Positions 5,267 through 10,278 of a stretch of 10,278 nucleotides of DNA are shown here, one piece after another. The notes beneath the pieces are model-generated. The model worked only from the letters and a program-made list of their open reading frames with translations, was not told the DNA's origin and ran no database searches. The DNA lies in contig CAJOFW010000027.1 in assembly GCA_905234005.1 (NCBI GenBank), positions 1 to 10,278 of the forward strand, read 5' to 3'. Both the position numbers and the translations under genes were made by a program. The DNA comes from an uncultured Oscillospiraceae bacterium. GTDB taxonomy: Bacteria > Bacillota > Clostridia > Oscillospirales > Oscillospiraceae. Position 1 is the first letter of the stretch. Every line of letters starts with the position of its first letter.

Positions 5267-6817
5267 ATGAAACATCTGGAAGCTGACATCTGCGTCGTCG
5301 GCGGCGGCCTCTCCGGCCTGACCGCGGCCACGCAGGCGGCAGAGAAGGGCGCGCAGGTCGTCGTATTCGAAAAGAGCGGCACGACCGGCGGCGCGGCGAA
5401 CATGGGCATGGCGTTCTTCGCCGTCGAGTCCCACGTCCAGCGCGACCAAATGTACGCCTGGACGAAGGACGAGGCGTTCAAGTTCATGATGGAGTACAAC
5501 CACTGGAAGGCCGACGCGCAGACCGTCCGCCGCTGGTTCAATATGTCCGCCTCCACCGTGGAGTGGGTCGAGAACTTCGGCGTGGAGATCCTCGGCGCGT
5601 ACAAGTATTTCCAGGATTCCCACTGCACGCAGCACATGATCAAGCTCCCCGGCGCGAACAAGCCGGCCGAGCGTCAGGCCAGCCACATGGTCAAGCTCAT
5701 GACCGACTACGCCAACTCCATGGGCGTTGACTTCCACTTCCGCACCCCGGCCCGCGAGCTGATCGTCGGCGACAAGGGCCAGGTTCTCGGCGTCATCGCG
5801 GTCGACGAGAGCGGCGAGGAGGTCGAGTGCCTCGCGGACGCGGTCATCATCGGCACCGGCGGCATCGGCAACAACGTCGAGATGATCAAGGAATACCTCG
5901 GCTTCACCTGGGGCAAGGATATGTTCACCTTCCGCATCCCCGGTCTGGACGGCGACGGCATGAAGATGTGCTGGAAGATCGGCGCGACCGAGGCCCCCGT
6001 CTCCATGGAGATCACCTACAACACCCCCGGCACGACCGACGTGTTCAAGACCCTGTCCGAGGTCATGCGCCAGCCCTCCACCATCATGGTGAACATCCAC
6101 GGCGAGCGCATCATCAACGAGCAGATCATGAACAACACGACGTTCACCGGCAACGCCATCAAGGCGCAGGCCGGCTGCCGCGCCTTCTCCATCATCGGTC
6201 AGGACGGCATCGACTACATGAAGGAGCACGGCCTCGACTACATCACCTATCACCACGCGGTCAAGGACCTCAACAAGTGGGAGTACGAGAAGGAGCTTTA
6301 CTTCTCCGGCGTGAAGTCCGCCGCCGAGAACTCCGTCTTCATGGCGGACAACGGCGTGCAGTACGAGGACGAGAGCGCCGAGTCCGAGAACAACTTCTAT
6401 GAGTGCAGCTCCCTCGAGGAGGTCTGCGAGGTCACCGGCATCGACTACCCGACCCTCAAGAAGACGATCGACCGCTACAACACCTTCGCCGGCGGCTACG
6501 ACGAGGACTTCTGCAAGCCCGCCCGCTGGCTGCGTCCGATCACGGGCGACAAGTTCTATGTGGCGCGTCACTTCCCGTCCGGCTACGGCTCCCTCGGCGG
6601 CATCAAGGTCAACCACGACATGAAGGTTCTCCGCGAGGCCGACGACAAGCCCATCCCCGGCCTGTTCGCCTGCGGCACCGATACCGCGAACGTTGTCTTC
6701 GGCGGCGAGTACTGCTTCTACAACCCCGGCTCCACGATGTCCTGGGCGCTGAACTCCGGACGCATGGCCGGCATGGAAGCCTGGGATTACATCGAGGGCG
6801 ACGACTTCGTCGAGTAA
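5267..6817 (+). CDS. Cytosolic FAD-dependent reductase/dehydrogenase (fumarate reductase/ketosteroid dehydrogenase superfamily)
   Basis: A 516-residue flavoprotein of the FAD_binding_2 type. FAD-binding signs are the N-terminal ADICVVGGGLSGLTAAT (6-22) with Glu35 at the end of the second strand, TTGGAANMG (39-47), and the C-terminal IPGLFACGTD (463-472). A capping domain lies at about 235-360. HGERIINE (278-285) keeps the Arg281 that aligns with the proton-delivering Arg of fumarate reductases. The substrate-carboxylate His and the Arg of the NRLGGN motif are absent: the equivalents read GYGSLGG (439-445) and YNPGSTM (485-491). The second is closer to the Tyr/Gly arrangement of 3-ketosteroid dehydrogenases. 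There is no Tat or Sec signal, heme site or FMN-binding domain, so electrons probably come from a soluble donor. The start at 5267 is set by GGGAGG (5252-5257); an upstream in-frame ATG at 5201 lies in the hairpin loop and would add 22 uncharacteristic residues. Confidence 0.92.
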   Translation: MKHLEADICVVGGGLSGLTAATQAAEKGAQVVVFEKSGTTGGAANMGMAFFAVESHVQRDQMYAWTKDEAFKFMMEYNHWKADAQTVRRWFNMSASTVEWVENFGVEILGAYKYFQDSHCTQHMIKLPGANKPAERQASHMVKLMTDYANSMGVDFHFRTPARELIVGDKGQVLGVIAVDESGEEVECLADAVIIGTGGIGNNVEMIKEYLGFTWGKDMFTFRIPGLDGDGMKMCWKIGATEAPVSMEITYNTPGTTDVFKTLSEVMRQPSTIMVNIHGERIINEQIMNNTTFTGNAIKAQAGCRAFSIIGQDGIDYMKEHGLDYITYHHAVKDLNKWEYEKELYFSGVKSAAENSVFMADNGVQYEDESAESENNFYECSSLEEVCEVTGIDYPTLKKTIDRYNTFAGGYDEDFCKPARWLRPITGDKFYVARHFPSGYGSLGGIKVNHDMKVLREADDKPIPGLFACGTDTANVVFGGEYCFYNPGSTMSWALNSGRMAGMEAWDYIEGDDFVE

Positions 6818-6865
6818 TCCGCGGCGCTCCCTTTTCAAAAGTCGCATCATACAAAATCGCCTCAC

Positions 6866-6909
6866 GCAAAAACGAGGAGCTTCCGGAATGGGAGCTCCTC
6901 GTTTTTTGC
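6866..6909. terminator. Bidirectional terminator between convergent genes
   Basis: A 14-bp perfect stem, AAAAACGAGGAGCT (6868-6881) with AGCTCCTCGTTTTT (6893-6906), has an A run on one side and a T run (6902-6907) on the other, so it can end transcription from both strands. It lies 48 nt after the flavoprotein stop and 17 nt beyond the end of the convergent hydrolase gene. Confidence 0.95.
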
Positions 6910-6926
6910 ATTTGGAAAAAGTATTA

Positions 6927-7907
6927 TCAGCCGATCGCCGAGACGATGACGTCGTATGCCTCCACGGATTCGGGCAGATTGAACGCCGCGTACAGCGGCC
7001 AGACGTGGAATATGCCCGTCTCCTCGACCGTCTCGTGCGCCACGCCCGCGTCGGTCAGCGCCGCGTCGAGCAGCATGATGTCGGGATACAGCAGCTCGCC
7101 CGTGCTCGTGAACAGCGTCACGTCGCACAGGCCCTCGAACGAGCCGTACAGCGGGCTGACGACGGGATCGGTCACGCCGCGGTCACCGGCCCAGATCGCG
7201 CCGAGATGGGCGAGCATGGCGGAATCCAGCGCCGGGTCGTGGGCCTCATACGCCGGGATATCGGGGTTCGTCATCGACACGTCCACCCACGGGCAGATCA
7301 GAATGAGCCTGTCCGGCCCGGGCAGGTTCAGATCACGGAGCTGCATCGCGAGCGACAGCGCCATGCCGCCGCCGGCGGAGTCGCCGAGAAAGATCACCCT
7401 GTCCGCGTCCGTCCCGGCAAGATACCCCTCGACGAACGCCGTCACCGCCGCGTACGACGCCGCCGCGTCGCTGTCCGGCAGCTTCGGGTAGATGGGCACG
7501 ACGACCGCCGCGCCGGTATCGGCGGCGAGGGCGTCGGCGAATGCCCACTGCACCGACCGGGGCTGGTCGATGTACGAGCCGCCGGTGAAGTAGAAGATCA
7601 CCGTGCCGCTCCCGCCGTTCAGGACATAGCCGGGCAGCCCGCCGAATTCGACAGCCTCGGCGGGCACGGTAATCTCCGCGTCCTCGGGCATCGTATAGGG
7701 CCGGGCGTTCTCCGCGCTCTTTTCGGCGAGATAGGCCGCGAACGCCTCGTCGGTCGTGTACGCGTCCTTGTGGAACTGCCACGCCATGATCGTGGCCGCG
7801 AGCGACCGGCCGTAGATCGCCTGCGACAGCGTCGGAGCCAGCAGGATGAGCAGCAGTATGATCCCCGCCAGAACGGCGGCGATGATGAGCAGGGGTTTCT
7901 TTTTCAC
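6927..7907 (-). CDS. Membrane-anchored alpha/beta hydrolase, HSL/steryl-acetyl-hydrolase-like
   Basis: A 326-residue esterase-type hydrolase. An N-terminal anchor or uncleaved signal helix is at residues 5-25, after MKKK, so the enzyme should face outward. The nucleophile elbow is GDSAGGGMA with Ser177. The acid is probably Asp276 (GELLYPD) and the base His301 (FHVW). PRSVQWAFADALAADTGAAVVVPIYPKL and CPWVDVSM are typical of hormone-sensitive-lipase-like proteins. Odd point: the oxyanion motif, usually HGGG or HGGA, reads TGGS (108-111), with Thr in place of His. The GTG at 7907 is preferred because GGGAGGT lies six bases before it and it puts MKKK at the N-terminus. An ATG at 7955 would add 16 residues, has no ribosome binding site, and overlaps a tandem repeat. 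It is transcribed alone from the divergent promoter. The substrate is unknown; a link to the flavoprotein cluster is possible but it is on the opposite strand. Confidence 0.88.
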   Translation of the reverse strand: MKKKPLLIIAAVLAGIILLLILLAPTLSQAIYGRSLAATIMAWQFHKDAYTTDEAFAAYLAEKSAENARPYTMPEDAEITVPAEAVEFGGLPGYVLNGGSGTVIFYFTGGSYIDQPRSVQWAFADALAADTGAAVVVPIYPKLPDSDAAASYAAVTAFVEGYLAGTDADRVIFLGDSAGGGMALSLAMQLRDLNLPGPDRLILICPWVDVSMTNPDIPAYEAHDPALDSAMLAHLGAIWAGDRGVTDPVVSPLYGSFEGLCDVTLFTSTGELLYPDIMLLDAALTDAGVAHETVEETGIFHVWPLYAAFNLPESVEAYDVIVSAIG

Positions 7908-7938
7908 GGCGATACCTCCCGGTTGTCGGATGACGCGC

Positions 7939-7985
7939 TGCGTCGGCCGGTTCATTGCGTCGGCCGGTCAACTGTGTCGACTGTA
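7939..7985. repeat. 17-nt-period direct repeats in the hydrolase leader
   Basis: TGCGTCGGCCGGT occurs exactly at 7939-7951 and 7956-7968, 17 nt apart. A degenerate third copy, TGTGTCGACTGTA, follows at 7973-7985 in the same phase. The array lies in the hydrolase leader between its promoter and its ribosome binding site. Each exact copy contains the palindrome CGGCCG. Confidence 0.75.
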
Positions 7986-7989
7986 TAAC

Positions 7990-8018
7990 AATATATCGCA
8001 TAATACCCCCGCCGTCAA
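7990..8018 (-). promoter_or_regulatory. Promoter of the hydrolase gene
   Basis: On the minus strand, TTGACG (complement of 8013-8018), a 17-nt spacer and TATATT (complement of 7990-7995) form a good sigma-A promoter. Expected start is near 7983, giving a leader of about 75 nt that includes the direct repeats. Confidence 0.75.
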
Positions 8019-8019
8019 T

Positions 8020-8050
8020 CGGTTTGATTGTGAAATAAATTGACAAACCG
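8020..8050. repeat. Inverted repeat (candidate operator) between divergent promoters
   Basis: CGGTTTG (8020-8026) and CAAACCG (8044-8050) are perfect reverse complements with 17 nt between. The left arm is two bases from the minus-strand -35 box, and the right arm overlaps the last two bases of the plus-strand -35 box (8040-8045). A bound dimer could therefore affect both promoters. Confidence 0.55.
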
Positions 8051-8069
8051 GTATGAATGGGCTTATACT
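8040..8069 (+). promoter_or_regulatory. Promoter of the mrp-rex unit
   Basis: A consensus -35 TTGACA (8040-8045) is followed after 18 nt by TATACT (8064-8069), or after 17 nt by TTATAC. Expected start is near 8076, giving a leader of about 38 nt that contains the ribosome binding site AAGGAG (8097-8102). Confidence 0.8.
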
Positions 8070-8113
8070 ATACGCGAGAGTGTTCATAAACGTTTGAAGG
8101 AGACGATTTCACT

Positions 8114-8935
8114 ATGAGCGAAGAATGCACCCCCTCCATGTGCGAGACCTGCGGCGAGGACTGCGAGAGCCGTCAGGCGCCGGAGAGCTTTCTTGAACCG
8201 CTGAACCCCATGTCCCACGTCGGCAAGGTCATCGCCGTCATGAGCGGCAAGGGCGGCGTCGGCAAATCCATGGTCACATCCCTTCTGGCCGTGAGCCTTG
8301 CGAAGGCCGGCAAGAAGGTCGCCGTGCTGGACGCCGACATCACCGGCCCGTCCATCCCGATGGCCTTCGGCATGCACGACCGTCCGACCGGCGCCGAGGC
8401 CGGTATCTACGCCCCCGCGACCGCCGGCGGCATCAAGCTCATGAGCATCAATCTGCTGCTCGAGAACGAGACCGACCCCGTCGTATGGCGCGGGCCCATC
8501 CTCGCCGGGACGGTGCGCCAGTTCTGGACGGACGTCGTGTGGGACGAGGTCGATTATATGCTCGTCGATATGCCTCCCGGCACCGGCGACGTGCCGCTGA
8601 CCGTGTTCCAGTCCCTGCCCGTGGACGGCGTCGTCGTCGTGACCACGCCGCAGGATCTCGTCTCGATGATCGTCGAGAAGGCGGTCAACATGGCGACGCT
8701 GCTGAACATCCCCGTCGTCGGCCTTGTCGAGAACATGAGCTGGTATGAGTGCCCCTGCTGCGGCCAGAAGCTGCCCATTTTCGGCGACAGCCACGCCGAG
8801 GAGGAGGCCGCCCACTACGGCATCCACAACTACGTCTCCCTGCCCCTGAATCCCAGCCTCGCCGCCGCGTGCGACAGGGGCATGGTAGAACAGGCCGACG
8901 TCTCCGCGATCTGGGAGTTTTCGCAGAAGCTGTGA
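8114..8935 (+). CDS. mrp: Mrp/NBP35-family P-loop ATPase (Fe-S cluster carrier)
   Basis: A 273-residue cytosolic ATPase of the Mrp/NBP35/ApbC family, which assembles and delivers Fe-S clusters as a homodimer. It has an N-terminal Cys cluster (Cys5, Cys10, Cys13, Cys17) resembling that of NBP35-type members. The deviant Walker A SGKGGVGKS is at 44-52, DADITGPSIP at 73-82, the switch region DMPPGTGD at 152-159, and the cluster-bridging Cys pair is in CPCC (Cys213 and Cys216). The MIP18/DUF59 domain found at the front of many bacterial Mrp proteins is absent, as in the short archaeal and clostridial forms. AAGGAG at 8097-8102 supports the start. The rex gene follows after 107 nt without a terminator, suggesting that Fe-S assembly and redox sensing share a transcript. 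ATP binding is certain from the motifs; the apo-protein clients are unknown. Confidence 0.95.
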   Translation: MSEECTPSMCETCGEDCESRQAPESFLEPLNPMSHVGKVIAVMSGKGGVGKSMVTSLLAVSLAKAGKKVAVLDADITGPSIPMAFGMHDRPTGAEAGIYAPATAGGIKLMSINLLLENETDPVVWRGPILAGTVRQFWTDVVWDEVDYMLVDMPPGTGDVPLTVFQSLPVDGVVVVTTPQDLVSMIVEKAVNMATLLNIPVVGLVENMSWYECPCCGQKLPIFGDSHAEEEAAHYGIHNYVSLPLNPSLAAACDRGMVEQADVSAIWEFSQKL

Positions 8936-8967
8936 AGCGGAGGCTGTAATTGTTTTCGGGACAGACT

Positions 8968-9006
8968 TTTCGAGCAAGCTGTTTGAGCAATCTTTTTGAG
9001 ATACTA
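8968..9006 (+). repeat. Degenerate 13-nt tandem repeats in the mrp-rex gap
   Basis: TTTCGAGCAAGCT (8968-8980) and GTTTGAGCAATCT (8981-8993) match at 10 of 13 positions. A weaker third unit (8994-9006) keeps TTTGAG. The rest of 8936-9042 shows no terminator and no convincing promoter. Confidence 0.4.
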
Positions 9007-9042
9007 TGAAACGCTGATTATACGTCAAGGAGGGTACATGTC

Positions 9043-9669
9043 ATGAAACAAATCCCGGATGAGGTCATCCGCCGTCTGCCGCTGTATCTGCGCACGCTGG
9101 ACGCGCTCTATGACGAGGGCGAGACACGCATTTCGTCGGGCCAGCTCTGCCGCCGCCTGCATTTGAAGGCGTCCCAGCTCCGCCAGGATCTGTCCTGGTT
9201 CGGCGACTATTCCCAGCAGGCGTTCACCTACGACATCGACGCGCTGCGCCATGAGCTGGGCCGCATCCTCGGCACGCACGAGGAATTCTCCGCGATCCTC
9301 GTCGGCCCCGGCAAGATCGGCACGGCGCTGCTTGAGCACTTCGATTTCATCGTCGACGGCTACTCCGTCCTCGGCGTGTTCGACAAGGCCCCCGGCCTCG
9401 TCGGGCAGGAGGTCGCCGGCGTGCCCGTCTACGACATCGAGACGCTGGGCGATTTCGTGCGTGAGCACAAGATCGACATCGCGATTATGACCGTGCCCCG
9501 TTTCGCGGCGCAGGACGTCGCCGACACGCTGATCCCCGCCGGCATCCGGGCCATCTGGAACTTCACGAACCAGGATCTCCGCATCGGCGACGCCGACGTC
9601 GTCGTCGAGAACATCCACTTCTCCGACAGCCTTCTCGCCCTGAACTACTACCTCGCGAAGAAAAACTGA
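9043..9669 (+). CDS. rex: Redox-sensing transcriptional repressor Rex
   Basis: A 208-residue protein, the usual Rex length. The winged-helix DNA-binding domain (about 1-75) opens with IPDEVIRRLPLYLRTL and includes the recognition region LKASQLRQDLSWFG (41-54). The Rossmann domain carries ILVGPGKIGTALL (85-97) with FDKAPGLVG (112-120), IAIMTVPRFAAQDVADTLIPAGIRAIWNF, and a C-terminal domain-swap helix ending LLALNYYLAKKN. Rex represses fermentation and respiration genes and leaves DNA when NADH is high. Variant points: the dinucleotide loop is GPGKIG rather than the common GVGNLG, and the wing reads GDYSQQAFTY where most Rex proteins have GEFGKRGVGY or, in many clostridia, a QQGYGY form. AAGGAGGG at 9027-9034 places the start at 9043; an overlapping out-of-frame ATGTCATGA at 9038 is a two-codon ORF. 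It is probably cotranscribed with mrp. Confidence 0.96.
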   Translation: MKQIPDEVIRRLPLYLRTLDALYDEGETRISSGQLCRRLHLKASQLRQDLSWFGDYSQQAFTYDIDALRHELGRILGTHEEFSAILVGPGKIGTALLEHFDFIVDGYSVLGVFDKAPGLVGQEVAGVPVYDIETLGDFVREHKIDIAIMTVPRFAAQDVADTLIPAGIRAIWNFTNQDLRIGDADVVVENIHFSDSLLALNYYLAKKN

Positions 9670-9686
9670 TCGTCATTTTTGCGATT

Positions 9687-9732
9687 CCGCAGCCGCTTCC
9701 CGCCGTGCGCGGGGGGCGGCTGTGGCTTTTTT
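9687..9732 (+). terminator. Rho-independent terminator of mrp-rex
   Basis: A 17-bp stem (9687-9703 with 9709-9725), including three G-U pairs, closes on the loop CGTGC. One C follows, then TTTTTT (9727-9732). It starts 17 nt after the rex stop. Its T run also lies within the addB promoter spacer. Confidence 0.92.
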
Positions 9733-9751
9733 CGGCGCGGTGTGTTATACT
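9723..9751 (+). promoter_or_regulatory. Extended -10 promoter of addB
   Basis: TATACT (9746-9751) is preceded by TG at 9743-9744, a full extended -10. The -35 position 17 nt upstream (TGGCTT, 9723-9728) is weak. The whole 29-nt element matches the rpmE promoter at 22 positions, including the T run and the CGCGCxGTGTG-like spacer. Expected start is near 9757-9760. Confidence 0.7.
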
Positions 9752-9758
9752 CATGGAC

Positions 9759-10278
9759 ATGATACAGTTGATATTAGGCCGGGCGGGCAGCGGCAAAACG
9801 GCCCGATTGTTTGAGGAATTCGCGGCGCGGGTGAAGCGGCGTGAGGGCGGACTGATCCTGCTCGTGCCCGAGCAGTACAGCCACGAGGCGGAGCGGGAGC
9901 TTTGCCGGGCGGCGGGGGACAGCCTGAGCCTGTACGGCGAGGTGCTGTCCTTCACGGGGCTTGCGAGGAAGGTGTTATCACAGTGCGGCGGCATGCGTCC
10001 CACGATGGACGGCGGCGGCCGTCTGCTGTGCATGGCCGTGGCGGCCGAGAGCGTCGGGACGCGGCTTGCGGTCTACCGGAACGCGGCGCACGACGCAAGG
10101 CTTCTCGAGGGACTGCTGTACGCGGCGGACGAGCTGCGTACAGCCGGTCTCGGCGCGGCGGCGCTGGCGGAGGCGGCGGAGACGGTGACCGGGCCGCTCG
10201 GCAGAAAGCTCTCCGATCTCGCCCTCGTGATGGAGGCGTACGACGCGGCCCGCGGCCGCAGCGCCGCCGACCCGGCGG
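9759..10278 (+). CDS. addB: ATP-dependent helicase/nuclease subunit B (AddB/RexB), 3'-truncated by window edge
   Basis: The first 173 codons are visible and the frame is open to the window end. The N-terminus reads MIQLILGRAGSGKTARLFEE, with the Walker A motif GRAGSGKT at residues 7-14 that is typical of AddB. LILLVPEQYSHEAERELC and GEVLSFTGLARKVL follow, matching the AddB/RexB consensus (VPEQ-x-S/T-x-x-AE). AddAB is the Firmicutes counterpart of RecBCD: it resects double-strand breaks for recombination, and AddB supplies a nuclease and, near its missing C-terminus, an Fe-S cluster. The full protein is usually over 1000 residues; addA normally follows. An in-frame ATG at 9753 would add MD but lies upstream of the likely transcription start, and neither ATG has a ribosome binding site. 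Codon use is looser (more GCG and GGG) than in the operon at 2408-6817. Confidence 0.93.
   Translation, partial: MIQLILGRAGSGKTARLFEEFAARVKRREGGLILLVPEQYSHEAERELCRAAGDSLSLYGEVLSFTGLARKVLSQCGGMRPTMDGGGRLLCMAVAAESVGTRLAVYRNAAHDARLLEGLLYAADELRTAGLGAAALAEAAETVTGPLGRKLSDLALVMEAYDAARGRSAADPA

Noticed and set aside
5156..6865. 569-codon open frame on the minus strand
   Set aside because: It is a complete shadow of the flavoprotein gene and even runs through the bidirectional terminator; no recognizable protein motif.
7908..7955. ATG start at 7955 for the hydrolase
   Set aside because: No ribosome binding site precedes it, the added residues come from the 17-nt repeat, and the GTG at 7907 has GGGAGGT six bases upstream.
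8998..9025. Promoter-like TTGAGA and TATACG before rex
   Set aside because: Although 17 nt apart, the -10 is poor and the start would fall inside the ribosome binding site.

Overview
The window comes from a GC-rich genome with strong G/C bias at third codon positions, clear AGGAGG-type ribosome binding sites, sigma-A-type promoters and GC-rich hairpin terminators. The gene set (DegV, zinc-type L31, Rex, AddB, an Mrp/NBP35 ATPase) fits an anaerobic Firmicute of the class Clostridia, most likely a gut Oscillospiraceae-type organism. The taxonomic call is an inference from gene content and style, not from a marker search. No rRNA, tRNA, CRISPR array, insertion sequence or phage gene was seen, and no gap between genes exceeds 300 bases.

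Layout. (1) 1-1763, plus strand: the 3' part of a DegV-family fatty-acid-binding protein, then, 5 nt later, an RluA-family pseudouridine synthase. (2) 1837-2192: a self-contained rpmE unit (L31) with an extended -10 promoter, a roughly 60-nt leader and a strong terminator. (3) 2193-6909: an AT-richer regulatory region with an imperfect inverted repeat and a good promoter, followed by four plus-strand genes. They encode a membrane-anchored Ala/Glu/Pro-repeat protein, an MFS transporter, a protein with an Ala/Glu-rich arm and a C-terminal domain resembling allene oxide cyclase/dirigent barrels, and, past an internal hairpin, a cytosolic FAD-dependent reductase/dehydrogenase of the fumarate reductase/ketosteroid dehydrogenase superfamily. 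A bidirectional terminator closes the unit. (4) 6927-7907, minus strand: a membrane-anchored HSL-like alpha/beta hydrolase. (5) 7908-8113: a divergent promoter region with an inverted repeat between the two -35 boxes. (6) 8114-9732, plus strand: Mrp/NBP35-type Fe-S ATPase, then the redox sensor Rex and a terminator. (7) 9723-10278: a promoter abutting the start of addB, which runs off the window; its mRNA may be leaderless.

How the genes fit together. Regions 1, 2, 6 and 7 are housekeeping or redox-homeostasis genes. The unusual part is region 3. Its genes use a ribosomal-protein-like codon set (almost only ATC for Ile, mostly AAG for Lys), which suggests very high expression. A transporter beside a flavin reductase that lacks the usual dicarboxylate-binding His and Arg suggests uptake and reduction (or dehydrogenation) of an organic small molecule that is not a simple dicarboxylate. 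The barrel-like protein would be a binding, cyclizing or isomerizing partner. That role is a hypothesis; the substrate cannot be read from the sequence.
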